Source of the DNA: Lachnospiraceae bacterium
Lineage (GTDB): Bacteria; Bacillota; Clostridia; Lachnospirales; Lachnospiraceae
Assembly: GCA_017962225.1 (NCBI GenBank)
Contig: JAGCVT010000098.1
Span: 1 to 35,563, forward strand
Direction of reading: 5' to 3'
Length of the DNA stretch: 35,563 bases
This document shows, piece after piece, positions 1 through 8,038 of the stretch. A model generated the notes under the pieces. That model was given only the letters and a program-made list of their open reading frames with translations, did not search any database and was not told the origin of the DNA. Positions within the stretch are counted from its first letter, which is position 1, and each line of letters opens with the position of its first letter. The position numbers and the translations under genes were made by a program.

Positions 1-22
1 CATCGATCCCAGAAAAGAATAA
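1..22 (+). CDS. Possible 3' end of an upstream gene
   Basis: A frame beginning at base 2 reads IDPRKE and stops with TAA at 20-22, just before a strong ribosome site for the next gene. The tight spacing would fit the tail of a gene in the same operon. Only six codons are visible, another frame also stays open to base 27, and no family can be assigned. Confidence 0.3.
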
Positions 23-40
23 TTTAAGGAGGAAAAAGAA

Positions 41-1051
41 ATGGCTTTATTTGAATCATATGAAAGACGTATCCCTCAGATCGAAAAAGTTCTTGCAAGC
101 TATGGAATTTCTTCCCTTGAAGAAGCTGAAAAGATCACAAAGGACGCAGGTCTTGATGTTTACCACATGGTAGAAAAAATCCAGCCTATCTGCTTTGAAA
201 ACGCAAAATGGGCTTATACAGTCGGTGCAGCTATCGCTATTAAGAAAAATACACGTCGTGCTGCAGACGCAGCAGCAGCTATCGGTGAAGGTTTACAGGC
301 TTTCTGTATTCCCGGTTCCGTTGCAGATACACGTAAGGTTGGTTTAGGACACGGTAACTTAGGAAAGATGCTTCTTGAAGAAGAAACAGAATGTTTCGCT
401 TTCCTTGCAGGTCATGAATCATTCGCTGCAGCTGAAGGTGCCATCGGTATCGCTGAAAAGGCTAACAAAGTTCGTCAGAAACCTTTAAGAGTTATCCTTA
501 ACGGTCTCGGAAAAGACGCAGCTCAGATCATTTCAAGAATTAACGGATTTACATTTGTAGAAACAGAGTACGATCCTTATACAAACACCGTAAAAGAAGT
601 AAACAGAATCGCTTATTCAGAAGGACTTCGTGCAAAAGTTAACTGCTACGGCGCTAACGATGTTTGCGAAGGCGTTGCAATCATGCATAAGGAAGGCGTT
701 GACGTTTCCATCACTGGTAACTCAACCAACCCTACAAGATTTCAGCATCCTGTTGCAGGTACATACAAGAAAGAATGTATCGAGCAGGGTAAGAAGTACT
801 TCTCAGTTGCTTCAGGCGGCGGTACAGGACGTACACTTCATCCCGATAACATGGCTGCAGGTCCCGCTTCTTACGGTATGACAGATACTATGGGACGTAT
901 GCATTCAGACGCTCAGTTCGCTGGTTCTTCTTCAGTTCCCGCTCATGTTGAGATGATGGGACTTATCGGTGCAGGCAACAACCCTATGGTTGGTATGACT
1001 GTTGCAGTAGCTGTTGCAGTACAGGAAGCTGCTGATGCAGGCAAGTTTTAA
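41..1051 (+). CDS. GGGtGRT-family protein (function unknown)
   Basis: This 336-residue protein belongs to the GGGtGRT family, named for a glycine-rich motif that is plainly visible here (SVASGGGTGRTLHPDNMAAG, about residues 253-272). The family is widespread in anaerobes, is highly conserved and has no established biochemical role that I know of; a link to iron-sulfur biology has been suggested from gene neighbours. There is no signal peptide and no clear membrane segment, so it is probably cytosolic. The C-terminus is rich in Gly, Ala and Met. AAGGAGG at 26-32 lies eight bases before the ATG, and codon use is strongly biased (repeated GGT, GCA, CGT, GAA), which suggests high expression. No strong terminator follows. 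Confidence 0.9.
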   Translation: MALFESYERRIPQIEKVLASYGISSLEEAEKITKDAGLDVYHMVEKIQPICFENAKWAYTVGAAIAIKKNTRRAADAAAAIGEGLQAFCIPGSVADTRKVGLGHGNLGKMLLEEETECFAFLAGHESFAAAEGAIGIAEKANKVRQKPLRVILNGLGKDAAQIISRINGFTFVETEYDPYTNTVKEVNRIAYSEGLRAKVNCYGANDVCEGVAIMHKEGVDVSITGNSTNPTRFQHPVAGTYKKECIEQGKKYFSVASGGGTGRTLHPDNMAAGPASYGMTDTMGRMHSDAQFAGSSSVPAHVEMMGLIGAGNNPMVGMTVAVAVAVQEAADAGKF

Positions 1052-1091
1052 TTAGAATTTTAACTTTTTGTTAATTATTTTAATAAAATTA

Positions 1092-1120
1092 TTGACTTAT
1101 AAATATATACAAGGTATAGT
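1092..1120 (+). promoter_or_regulatory. Sigma-A type promoter for the first small membrane protein
   Basis: TTGACT at 1092-1097 and TATAGT at 1115-1120 are separated by exactly 17 bases. This is a close match to the vegetative consensus and lies about 65 bases before the ATG at 1186. Confidence 0.7.
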
Positions 1121-1185
1121 ATTTATAGTTGTTAAACACCACAAGTAAAAATTTTATTTTTATAGTTTAAAAGGAGAAAACAAGT

Positions 1186-1431
1186 ATGAACAAGAAGGTG
1201 ACAAGTATTTTTGCTAATTTGGGAATTATTTTCTGGCTTATCGGCTTTTTAGCTGGTGATAAGGAAGGCGCTAAGCAGTTCCTTAACCAGGGTCTTATCC
1301 CCGGAATCTTACTTTGCATTCCTGTAATTAACATCGTAGGTATCGTATTCTGCGTATGGGGCTTAATCAAAGCTATCCAGGAAGATGAGACTCCCCTTCC
1401 TTTATTCGGTGGAATTAGCATTATCAAATAA
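1186..1431 (+). CDS. Small membrane protein, paralog of the next gene
   Basis: This 81-residue protein has two clear hydrophobic segments (about residues 9-24 and 37-63) and a short polar C-terminus ending GGISIIK. It shares a pattern with the gene at 1525: TSI near the start, an AG-K motif near residue 23, PVI in the middle, an AIQ motif after the last helix, and a closing PL-G-I-IIK. The two are therefore tandem paralogs of a small multi-helix family resembling DUF4870-like proteins, although that family link is only a guess. AAAAGGAG at 1169-1176 supports the ATG, and the gene has its own promoter and a following hairpin. Function is unknown. Confidence 0.75.
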   Translation: MNKKVTSIFANLGIIFWLIGFLAGDKEGAKQFLNQGLIPGILLCIPVINIVGIVFCVWGLIKAIQEDETPLPLFGGISIIK

Positions 1432-1459
1432 TTTTGTTTATTCAATAATTATTAAAAAT

Positions 1460-1491
1460 AGAAGCATTAAGCCTGTGGGTTTAATGCTTCT
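1460..1491 (+). terminator. Hairpin between the two small membrane-protein genes
   Basis: A 14-base stem with one G-U pair (AGAAGCATTAAGCC with GGTTTAATGCTTCT) closes on a TGTG loop. The T-run after it is weak (TAATTATG), so it may be a leaky terminator, an mRNA stabiliser or a processing signal. Confidence 0.6.
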
Positions 1492-1524
1492 AATTATGTA
1501 AATATTAAAAGAGGAGGTTATATT

Positions 1525-1815
1525 ATGGATTCGAAAACTACTTCAATCGTAACTTATCTTACATTGGTTGGTTTCATTATTTCACTTGCAGCCGGAACTA
1601 AAGATGAGTTTTCAGCTCAGCATATGAACAACATGCTTGTAAATATGCTTTTCAGCCTTCCTGTTATTTTAGGTTGGGTTCCCATTCTTGGCTGGATCCT
1701 CGATTTATGGGTATTATTCGTAGGCGTATGTACCATTATCGGTTTCATCATGGCAATCCAGGGCAAGCCTTTCGAAACACCTTTAATCGGTAAGATTAAG
1801 ATTATCAAAGCTTAA
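1525..1815 (+). CDS. Small membrane protein, paralog of the previous gene
   Basis: This 96-residue protein has about three hydrophobic segments (roughly residues 9-22, 38-55 and 57-80) and ends in the same type of polar tail as its neighbour (TPLIGKIKIIKA). It is somewhat longer than the first copy, with an extra hydrophobic stretch in the middle (GWVPILGWILDLW). A very strong ribosome site, GAGGAGGT at 1511-1518, precedes the ATG. No separate promoter is evident, so it may be transcribed by read-through past the hairpin at 1460-1491. The topology suggests a small integral membrane protein; function is unknown. Confidence 0.75.
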   Translation: MDSKTTSIVTYLTLVGFIISLAAGTKDEFSAQHMNNMLVNMLFSLPVILGWVPILGWILDLWVLFVGVCTIIGFIMAIQGKPFETPLIGKIKIIKA

Positions 1816-1834
1816 TGATAAAATCATAAAAAAT

Positions 1835-1865
1835 ATCCCGGCTCGTAAGAACCGGGATTTTTTAT
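1835..1865. terminator. Bidirectional terminator between convergent genes
   Basis: ATCCCGG at 1835-1841 pairs with CCGGGAT at 1852-1858, and the stem can extend inward past one mismatch. A T-run follows on the plus strand and an A-run precedes it, so it can serve both the small membrane-protein gene and the lipoprotein gene on the other strand. Confidence 0.85.
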
Positions 1866-1875
1866 TTGTTTTAAA

Positions 1876-2313
1876 TTATTTGTTTTGTAATACTTCACCC
1901 ATGTAATTGATACATTTTATCGCTTCGTTATAATTGGATTTTCCTGTATTATACATTTCTTCATTATAATCTTCATCGAATGCAAGATGAAAACACTTGG
2001 AAGAATTAGAGATATAAGTGGAAGCCTTTTCGGAAAGCATCTTGCAGTCCTTGAATTCTTTGGGAGGCTCGATTTTGGAAAAGTCGTCAAATGCCTGTTT
2101 TAAATCATCCAAAGAATCGTATAATTCCTGTTTGTAATCCTCGTTTTCAGTATCGATTGTATCTATTATTGCGCCTGTCGTAACAATCTGTTCGTAAAGC
2201 TTGTTTACTTCTTTATGATACTCATCGTACTTGCTTGTTTTGGAAGTGCATGCACATAAACACACAATACCCAGCGCACACAAAATACCCAGTGCATATT
2301 TCTTTATTTTCAT
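1876..2313 (-). CDS. Putative lipoprotein, function unknown
   Basis: This 145-residue product begins MKIKKYALGILCALGIVCLC and has a lipobox-like LCAC, so it is probably exported, lipid-modified at the cysteine and anchored outside the membrane. The rest is polar, acidic and helical in character, with no domain that I recognise. The start was placed at the ATG ending at 2313 because GGAGGA (complement of 2317-2323) sits just upstream; a TTG four codons earlier overlaps that ribosome site and is unlikely. It is transcribed away from ilvB and ends at a shared terminator. A 15-base dyad lies between the two divergent genes at 2330-2344. Confidence 0.75.
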   Translation of the reverse strand: MKIKKYALGILCALGIVCLCACTSKTSKYDEYHKEVNKLYEQIVTTGAIIDTIDTENEDYKQELYDSLDDLKQAFDDFSKIEPPKEFKDCKMLSEKASTYISNSSKCFHLAFDEDYNEEMYNTGKSNYNEAIKCINYMGEVLQNK

Positions 2314-2329
2314 ATGTTCCTCCAACTCA

Positions 2330-2344
2330 CATTACATAGTAATG
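2330..2344. promoter_or_regulatory. Dyad between divergent lipoprotein and ilvB genes
   Basis: CATTAC-ATA-GTAATG is a perfect 6+6 inverted repeat. It lies just upstream of the lipoprotein ribosome site and could be an operator or a small 5'-UTR hairpin. Confidence 0.35.
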
Positions 2345-2394
2345 ATACCTTGATAAAAATACCATATATTGAGCTTTTTTGCAACAAACAATTA

Positions 2395-2423
2395 TTGAAT
2401 AGGTTATTGTTTTATGTTAGTAT
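2395..2423 (+). promoter_or_regulatory. Candidate promoter for the ilvB operon
   Basis: TTGAAT at 2395-2400 and TAGTAT at 2418-2423 are 17 bases apart. The leader between it and the ATG at 2469 is only about 40 bases, too short for a T-box or peptide attenuator. Confidence 0.45.
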
Positions 2424-2468
2424 TAAATAGGTGTTTTTTATATTGATTAAGTATTTTCGGAGGTATTT

Positions 2469-4094
2469 ATGAACGGCGCAAGCCTTCTTGTAAAATCGCT
2501 TGAATGTGAAAACGCGGATGTTCTTTTCGGATATCCCGGTGTTTCTATTTGCCCGTTTTTCGATAAATTAACCGATTCCAATATTCATCCCGTACTTGTA
2601 AGACATGAAGTTAATGCGGCTCATGAGGCTAACGGATATTACAGAAGTTCAGGAAAGCCGGGCATTTGCGTATCCAGTTCCGGTCCGGGAGCAACAAATC
2701 TTATTACAGGAATAGCAACAGCATTTGCCGACAGCATTCCTCTGATTGTTATTACGGGTCAGGTTAAAAGCGAACATATAGGTTCGGATCTGTTCCAGGA
2801 AGCTGATATTGTCGGAGCCTGCGAATCTTTTGTTAAATATTCTTACCTTGTAAAAAACGCTTCTCTTATTCCCAAAACCGTAAAAGAAGCCTTCCATATT
2901 GCAACCACAGGACGTAAGGGTCCTGTTTTGATTGATATTCCCGTAGACGTTCTTTTAGAAGAAGGTTTTGATTTTAATTATCCTGAAACCGTAAATTTAA
3001 GAACATATAAGCCTACTGTCAAAGGTCATGCTGTTCAGATTAAGAAAATAATAAATGAACTCTCAAAAGCCGAGAGACCGATTATTATGGTCGGAGGCGG
3101 TGTTAAACTTTCCGGTGCAAAAGAAGAAGTCCTCGCTTTCTCCAAGAAGCATAACATACCTTTTGTATCGACTTTAATGGGCCTTGGAATCGGTTATGAG
3201 GATAATCCTTTATATATCGGTATGGTCGGAAATAACGGCTCTAAATACGCAAATAAAGCTATCAACGACGCAGACTGCCTAATAGTGGCAGGTGCGAGAG
3301 TAGCCGACAGAGCGGTAAAGCAGCCCGATCTTATTACAAAAGACAAAACACTGATTCATATTGATGTCGATCCTGCGGAAATAGGTAAGAATGCAGGCCC
3401 TAATATTCCTGTTGTAGGTGATTTAAAAGAAGTATTCGACGAGCTTAATTGCTTTGAAGAACAATTTGATTTCACTGACTGGGTTAACAGAATCAATTCC
3501 TATAAAATGACCAGGGTCGGCAATAAAGAAGCAACCAATCTTTACGTGGATCCCAAGGAATTCGTCTATGAACTTTCAAGCCGATTAAAGAAGGAATCGA
3601 TTCTTGTTACGGATGTTGGCCAGAATCAGATTTACGCATGCTCCAATTTTGTTTCTCAGGGCGCTGATTTTGTTACATCAGGCGGTTTCGGATGCATGGG
3701 ATTTTCTCTTCCCGCAGCAATCGGTGCTAAAATGGGCAATCCCGATAAGAGAGTTATTTCTTTAAACGGTGATGGTGCTTTACAGATGTCAATGTGTGAG
3801 CTTTCAACATTAAAGCAGGAAGGCCTTGATATCAAGATTGTTGTATTTAACAATAAATCACTTGGAATGATAAAAGAGTATCAGCACCTTAAATACAACA
3901 ACAATTATACTTTCAATGAACTAAACGGTCTTCCCCGTTTTGAAAAGATTGCGGAAGCTTATGATATTGATTACAGAGAATGTCATTCCAATGATGAAAT
4001 GGAAGAGTGTATTGAATGGCTTTTAAATTCCAAGGATACATGCATTCTTGAACTTAATGTAGACAGAGATGCATTTACATGCATGAATATGTAG
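2469..4094 (+). CDS. ilvB: Acetolactate synthase large (catalytic) subunit
   Basis: This enzyme condenses two pyruvates, or pyruvate with 2-oxobutyrate, to acetohydroxy acids, the first common step of valine, leucine and isoleucine synthesis. It shows the usual three thiamine-diphosphate enzyme domains: an N-terminal pyrimidine-binding domain with the catalytic glutamate in LVRHE (E47), a central domain near residues 190-325, and a C-terminal pyrophosphate-binding domain with GDG at 434-436 and NN at 461-462. The length of 541 residues is slightly short for the family but nothing is missing. GGAGG at 2459-2463 precedes the ATG. The regulatory-subunit gene follows directly, which supports the anabolic enzyme rather than another member of the family. 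Confidence 0.95.
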   Translation: MNGASLLVKSLECENADVLFGYPGVSICPFFDKLTDSNIHPVLVRHEVNAAHEANGYYRSSGKPGICVSSSGPGATNLITGIATAFADSIPLIVITGQVKSEHIGSDLFQEADIVGACESFVKYSYLVKNASLIPKTVKEAFHIATTGRKGPVLIDIPVDVLLEEGFDFNYPETVNLRTYKPTVKGHAVQIKKIINELSKAERPIIMVGGGVKLSGAKEEVLAFSKKHNIPFVSTLMGLGIGYEDNPLYIGMVGNNGSKYANKAINDADCLIVAGARVADRAVKQPDLITKDKTLIHIDVDPAEIGKNAGPNIPVVGDLKEVFDELNCFEEQFDFTDWVNRINSYKMTRVGNKEATNLYVDPKEFVYELSSRLKKESILVTDVGQNQIYACSNFVSQGADFVTSGGFGCMGFSLPAAIGAKMGNPDKRVISLNGDGALQMSMCELSTLKQEGLDIKIVVFNNKSLGMIKEYQHLKYNNNYTFNELNGLPRFEKIAEAYDIDYRECHSNDEMEECIEWLLNSKDTCILELNVDRDAFTCMNM

Positions 4095-4119
4095 TTTAGA
4101 TTTCGGAGTAGATTTTCGT

Positions 4120-4596
4120 ATGAAAAGGATTTTTTCCGTTTCCGTTGAAAACAGATTTGGTGTTTTAAGCAAGGTTTCCTCTTTGTTTGCAAGAAGAGGC
4201 TATAATATCGAGAGCCTTACGGTGGGCGAAACTCATGACCCTACAATATCCAATATGACCATTGTATCAAGCGGTTCGCCCCACGATCTGGAGCAGATTG
4301 AAAAGCAATTAAATAAAAAGCTTGATGTCATTAAGGTTCGTACATTTAAGGAAGAAGATTCCGTTTCAAGAGAACTGATTCTGGTTAAGATTAAATATAC
4401 TGCAGCCAACAGAAGCGAAATCATTGAAATATGTCAGATTACAAAAGCTGAAATAGTCGATACTACCGACAGCAACATGATTCTTCTTTTATGCGATACT
4501 CCCGATCACGTGGATAAATTCATTGATATGCTTAAGAAATTCAGCATTATCGAACTTTCCCGTACCGGAACGCTTGCAATGAAAAAGTGTAAATAA
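4120..4596 (+). CDS. ilvN: Acetolactate synthase small (regulatory) subunit
   Basis: This 158-residue protein carries an N-terminal ACT domain (about residues 2-75, starting KRIFSVSVENRFGVLSKVSS) and the C-terminal domain typical of acetolactate synthase small subunits. It binds the catalytic subunit, raises its activity and gives feedback inhibition by valine-type end products. It follows ilvB by 25 bases; GGAG near 4104 is a rather distant ribosome site. The length is normal for the family. No ilvC, ilvD or leu genes follow, so the rest of the pathway must be encoded elsewhere. Confidence 0.93.
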   Translation: MKRIFSVSVENRFGVLSKVSSLFARRGYNIESLTVGETHDPTISNMTIVSSGSPHDLEQIEKQLNKKLDVIKVRTFKEEDSVSRELILVKIKYTAANRSEIIEICQITKAEIVDTTDSNMILLLCDTPDHVDKFIDMLKKFSIIELSRTGTLAMKKCK

Positions 4597-4602
4597 TTAT
4601 TT

Positions 4603-4956
4603 ATGAAGAAACACGATATTATTCTTTTGGTTGTAATTGTAATAGTTTTGCTTCCTTTGGCAATAATTCTTTTGAATACTTCAAAAGGCGGAACTGCGGT
4701 AGTTAAATCCGACGGGAAAGTAATAGATACATTAAGTCTTAATAAAAATGGTATATACACATATAAAAACGACAAAGGCTACAATATTGTCGAAGTTACA
4801 GATGGAAAAGTAAGAGTAACGGAAGCTGACTGTCCAAATCAGGACTGCGTAAATAAGGGTTATATTAAAAGAAACAACGAATCGGTTATTTGTCTTCCTC
4901 ACAAATTTGAAGTAACAGTCAAATCCAAGGATAACGAATACGATGTTATTCAGTAA
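4603..4956 (+). CDS. NusG-domain-II protein, membrane anchored
   Basis: This 117-residue protein has an N-terminal membrane segment (residues 7-24) followed by a small beta domain of the NusG-II type (PF07009). The family hallmark is seen as DCPNQDC at 76-82 and ICLPHK at 96-101, giving Cys77, Cys82, Cys97 and His100. Despite the name it has no NGN domain and is not the transcription factor NusG; the anchor implies that the domain lies outside the membrane. Such genes usually sit beside a Gx-transporter gene, as here (four bases to the next start). The function is not established. The start lies six bases after ilvN with no obvious ribosome site, so translation may be coupled. Confidence 0.8.
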   Translation: MKKHDIILLVVIVIVLLPLAIILLNTSKGGTAVVKSDGKVIDTLSLNKNGIYTYKNDKGYNIVEVTDGKVRVTEADCPNQDCVNKGYIKRNNESVICLPHKFEVTVKSKDNEYDVIQ

Positions 4957-4960
4957 ATAA

Positions 4961-5464
4961 ATGAAAAAAACTACCAAGATAACGTTTTTGGGATTGTTTA
5001 CAGCAGTAGCTTTAGTTCTTTCTTTCCTGGAAACATTAATTCCGAATATGGTTCCGATTCCCGGATATAAACTCGGGCTTGCAAACTTTGCAGTGCTTTT
5101 AGCTCTTTATTTATTCGGGTTTAAAGAAGCGGTACTGGTAGATTTATGCAGAATTATACTTGCAGCGCTTTTATTCGGTTCATTCTTTTCATTCTGGTAT
5201 GCTTTATCGGGAGCCGCGTTTGCTCTTTTAATAGAACTTATCATAAAAAAGACCGATAAGTTTTCACCAATAGGAGTATCCGTGTTCGGAGCGATATTCC
5301 ATAATTTAGGACAGTTTTTGGTGGCTGTAATACTTATTAAATCCCTTGGGATTTTATATTATCTGCCTTTTACATTGCTTTTTTGCGTACTTTCGGGTGC
5401 ATTAAACGGATATCTTGTACTTATCCTGAAAGACAGACTTAAATTCCTAAAGAAAAATGACTGA
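4961..5464 (+). CDS. Gx transporter family membrane protein
   Basis: This very hydrophobic 167-residue protein has about five membrane segments and matches the Gx transporter family (PF07456), once annotated as heptaprenyl diphosphate synthase component I. The opening KKTTKITFLGLFTAVALVLS and the following IPNMVPIPGYKLGLANF stretch are typical. The shape resembles the substrate-binding S components of ECF transporters, so a vitamin or small-precursor uptake role is plausible but unproven. It follows the NusG-II gene by four bases, the usual pairing. No polyprenyl synthase gene is adjacent, which argues against the old annotation here. Confidence 0.8.
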   Translation: MKKTTKITFLGLFTAVALVLSFLETLIPNMVPIPGYKLGLANFAVLLALYLFGFKEAVLVDLCRIILAALLFGSFFSFWYALSGAAFALLIELIIKKTDKFSPIGVSVFGAIFHNLGQFLVAVILIKSLGILYYLPFTLLFCVLSGALNGYLVLILKDRLKFLKKND

Positions 5465-5469
5465 TAAAA

Positions 5470-5970
5470 ATGAAAAAGATATATATAACACTTTGTTTTA
5501 TAATAATTCTCATCTGCTCGGCGTGTACTTCCGCATCTGAATTTACTGAATTTGTTCCCATAGAAACGTTGGAAGAAGATAAGATTTATTATTTCGACAA
5601 TGCTTTTTATGCTTTTGAATATCCGGGCAAGGCTGTAAATGGGTTTTATGAGAAAAAATTTATTAGAGAAAACGATTACATTCCTTTTGAAGGAATGTTT
5701 ATCGGAGCGCCTGTTACGGGTAAAATGCATTTTGACGAGTCGAAGGAAGAGCCTGTAATTGAATATATAACATTTGTTGTATATGAAGACGATTTATCAC
5801 AGGATGACTGCCAGGCGTATTTATATAATACTTACGGAGCTCTTATAGCAGAGGGAGCAGAAGACGATACAGACGGACAGATTTATTGGAGAAGATATTT
5901 TACCGGCAGCAAACTCCTGAAATATTCTAAAAAAGCAAAAGATGATTTTTATACAATAACCGTTGAATAA
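5470..5970 (+). CDS. Putative lipoprotein, function unknown
   Basis: This 166-residue product begins with KKIY and a hydrophobic core ending ICSAC, a lipobox with the cysteine at residue 19, so it is probably a surface lipoprotein. The mature part is rich in Asp, Glu and aromatic residues (YYFDNAFYAFEYPGKAVNGF) and looks like a small beta-rich domain; I recognise no family. It starts five bases after the Gx-transporter gene and likely shares its transcript. No strong ribosome site is visible, as for its two upstream neighbours. Confidence 0.7.
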   Translation: MKKIYITLCFIIILICSACTSASEFTEFVPIETLEEDKIYYFDNAFYAFEYPGKAVNGFYEKKFIRENDYIPFEGMFIGAPVTGKMHFDESKEEPVIEYITFVVYEDDLSQDDCQAYLYNTYGALIAEGAEDDTDGQIYWRRYFTGSKLLKYSKKAKDDFYTITVE

Positions 5971-6008
5971 TTATAAATTTAAATATTTGATATTAAAGGA
6001 AACTGATA

Positions 6009-6386
6009 TTGGATAAAAATTTTTTAGATAATGAATTGCCAAAAGAAAACAGAAACAAAAAAGAAATGACCGGAAAGATTTTATCTTTATATCCGATATT
6101 GGTAAATATTCTTGCGGTTGCCGCTCTGCCGTGCTCATTGTTTTTCGCGGCAAAATTTAACTGTAATGTATCATTTTTGACTATTTTGTTTTTTGTGTAT
6201 ATATGTCCTGTTACGGCTTTTGTTTTTTCCTTGATAGTTCGAAAACTTTATTTTGATTATTTTACTCCGTTATGGATTGAAGGTTATATTATTAATAGAG
6301 TTTTATATGTTTTTTATGCATTAAGTGCTTTCGTATTCGGCTTTGCTTATTTGTGTTTTAGTGATTTCAGTTCATTATTCAGGTGA
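6009..6386 (+). CDS. Small membrane protein, TTG start
   Basis: This unrecognised 125-residue protein has a charged N-terminus of about 20 residues and three hydrophobic segments (about 27-45, 50-73 and 95-117). TTG at 6009 is chosen as the start because AGGA at 5997-6000 lies eight bases before it; the first in-frame ATG is at 6066 and lacks a good ribosome site but cannot be ruled out. The gene ends at 6386, and its last bases (AGGTGA) seem to supply the ribosome site of ruvA, so the two are probably translationally coupled. Function is unknown. Confidence 0.6.
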   Translation: MDKNFLDNELPKENRNKKEMTGKILSLYPILVNILAVAALPCSLFFAAKFNCNVSFLTILFFVYICPVTAFVFSLIVRKLYFDYFTPLWIEGYIINRVLYVFYALSAFVFGFAYLCFSDFSSLFR

Positions 6387-6390
6387 TTTT

Positions 6391-6978
6391 ATGTATGGTT
6401 TTATAAAAGGCACAATAGATTATATCAAGAACAATCAGGTTTGCATTGATACAGGCAATGTCGGTTATCTTGTAAATATCTCTGAGAAAACATATAACGA
6501 ATTGCTCGGAGAAACTGACGAAATTAAGCTTTATACATATACGTCCGTAAAAGAAGATGACATTTCTTTATACGGATTCTTAACATTGGAAGAGCTTAAT
6601 TTTTATAAACTGTTAATCAGCGTCAATTCAATCGGTCCGAAGCTTGGCATGAGTGTTCTTTCGCATTTTACAATCAGCGAGCTGGTTACATTCATTGTTA
6701 ACAAGGATGCCAAGGCTATTTCAAAAGCCCCCGGACTTGGAGCAAAATCCGCCGAGAAAATCATTATCGATCTAAAAGATAAAGTATCTTCATTTGCCGT
6801 AGATGAGATTGAATACATAAAAGAAGCAGAAGATGACGAGACTGTCAACGAATGTATTGATGCACTTATTTCACTAGGCTTTAAGAAGAAAGATGCACAG
6901 ATTGCGGTAAGAAAGGTAACCGATTACACGGATTTATCCGATTTGCTTTCCAAGGCTTTGATGTTTTTTGATAATTAA
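6391..6978 (+). CDS. ruvA: Holliday junction DNA helicase, RuvA subunit
   Basis: RuvA binds four-way DNA junctions as a tetramer and loads the RuvB motor for branch migration. The 195-residue protein shows the OB-fold domain I (residues 1-62, starting MYGFIKGTI), two helix-hairpin-helix motifs in domain II (VNSIGPKLG near 78-86 and [12 protein letters not shown] near 113-124), an acidic linker, and the C-terminal three-helix domain III that contacts RuvB (about 149-195). An in-frame ATG 66 bases upstream is rejected because it lies inside the previous gene and the family begins at MYGFI. AGGTGA at 6381-6386 acts as the ribosome site. ruvB follows 14 bases later. Confidence 0.95.
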   Translation: MYGFIKGTIDYIKNNQVCIDTGNVGYLVNISEKTYNELLGETDEIKLYTYTSVKEDDISLYGFLTLEELNFYKLLISVNSIGPKLGMSVLSHFTISELVTFIVNKDAKAISKAPGLGAKSAEKIIIDLKDKVSSFAVDEIEYIKEAEDDETVNECIDALISLGFKKKDAQIAVRKVTDYTDLSDLLSKALMFFDN

Positions 6979-6992
6979 TTAGAGAATATTTT

Positions 6993-7985
6993 ATGAGCAG
7001 AACAATAGAAACAAAACTTACAAAGGAAGATGTATTGATTGAAAAAGGCTTAAGACCTGCGAGACTTGATGATTATCTCGGACAGGAGAAGATTAAGTCT
7101 TCTGTCGGTATTTCAATTAAGGCTGCAAAATTAAGAAATGAGCCGCTGGATCACATTCTTTTATACGGACCTCCCGGACTCGGCAAAACAACATTAGCTC
7201 AGATTCTGGCAAATGAAATGGGCGTTAATATAAAGATTTCTTCAGGACCTGCGATCGAAAAGCCGGGCGATATTGCTGCGATTCTAAACGGCCTTAAACC
7301 CGGAGACATTCTTTTCATCGATGAAATACACAGACTTAACCGGGTGGTTGAAGAAGTGCTTTATTCGGCAATGGAAGATTTCTGTATCGACATTATGATT
7401 GGAAAAGGTCCTGCTGCTAAAAGCGTACGTATGAAGCTGCCTAAGTTTACTCTGATTGGTGCTACAACACGTATAGGCATGCTTACGGCGCCTCTTCGTG
7501 ACAGATTCGGTGAAATTCACAAGCTTGAATATTATTCGATAGACGAGCTTTCAAGAATTGTCATGAAATCCGCCAACAGACTCGATACTTCTTTGGATAT
7601 CGAATCTGCTTCGGAGCTTGCAAGAAGATCGAGAGGTACCCCTCGAATCGCCAACAGACTTTTAAAGAGAGTAAGAGACTACGCGCTTGTTGCTAACGAA
7701 GGTATCATTTCAAAGCAGATAACAGACGAGTGTCTGGATATGCTTGATATCGATAAATACGGTCTAGACGCTACAGACAGAAAATACCTTGAAATGATAA
7801 TTGAACGTTTTAAAGGCGGACCTGTGGGCGTAGAAACACTGGCTGCTTCTTTGTCAGAAGAAACCGAAACAATTGAGGATGTTTACGAACCTTATCTGTT
7901 ACAGCTTGGATTTATTCAGAGGACCCCTAAAGGTAGAGTCGCATCCGACCTTTCTTATGCACATCTTGGGCTTGAAAAGGATTAA
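6993..7985 (+). CDS. ruvB: Holliday junction branch migration ATPase RuvB
   Basis: RuvB is the hexameric AAA+ motor that pumps DNA through the RuvA-bound junction. The 330-residue protein has Walker [10 protein letters not shown] (59-67), Walker B LFIDEIH (107-113), sensor 1 GATTR (156-160), an arginine-finger region PLRDRFG (167-173), and a C-terminal winged-helix domain ending in [13 protein letters not shown]. Its length is normal. It follows ruvA directly; ruvC is not in the window, as is usual in Firmicutes, which use RecU or other resolvases. Confidence 0.97.
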   Translation: MSRTIETKLTKEDVLIEKGLRPARLDDYLGQEKIKSSVGISIKAAKLRNEPLDHILLYGPPGLGKTTLAQILANEMGVNIKISSGPAIEKPGDIAAILNGLKPGDILFIDEIHRLNRVVEEVLYSAMEDFCIDIMIGKGPAAKSVRMKLPKFTLIGATTRIGMLTAPLRDRFGEIHKLEYYSIDELSRIVMKSANRLDTSLDIESASELARRSRGTPRIANRLLKRVRDYALVANEGIISKQITDECLDMLDIDKYGLDATDRKYLEMIIERFKGGPVGVETLAASLSEETETIEDVYEPYLLQLGFIQRTPKGRVASDLSYAHLGLEKD

Positions 7986-8038
7986 TTATTTTTGTATACT
8001 TTTATTTGATTTTAAATAAATAAACGGGGTATGTTTAA

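Noticed and set aside
1052..1091. Terminator after the GGGtGRT gene
   Set aside because: Only short A/T-only stems (TTAAC/GTTAA) are visible, and these are too weak to call.
2324..2468. T-box or peptide attenuator before ilvB
   Set aside because: The leader from the likely promoter is about 40 bases, with no specifier loop, T-box sequence or run of branched-chain codons.
4603..4956. True transcription factor NusG
   Set aside because: The protein has a membrane anchor and only a domain-II-like fold; the NGN domain and KOW context are absent.
6325..6390. In-frame extension of ruvA by 22 residues
   Set aside because: It lies inside the preceding membrane-protein gene; RuvA proteins start at MYGFI and the ribosome site fits 6391.
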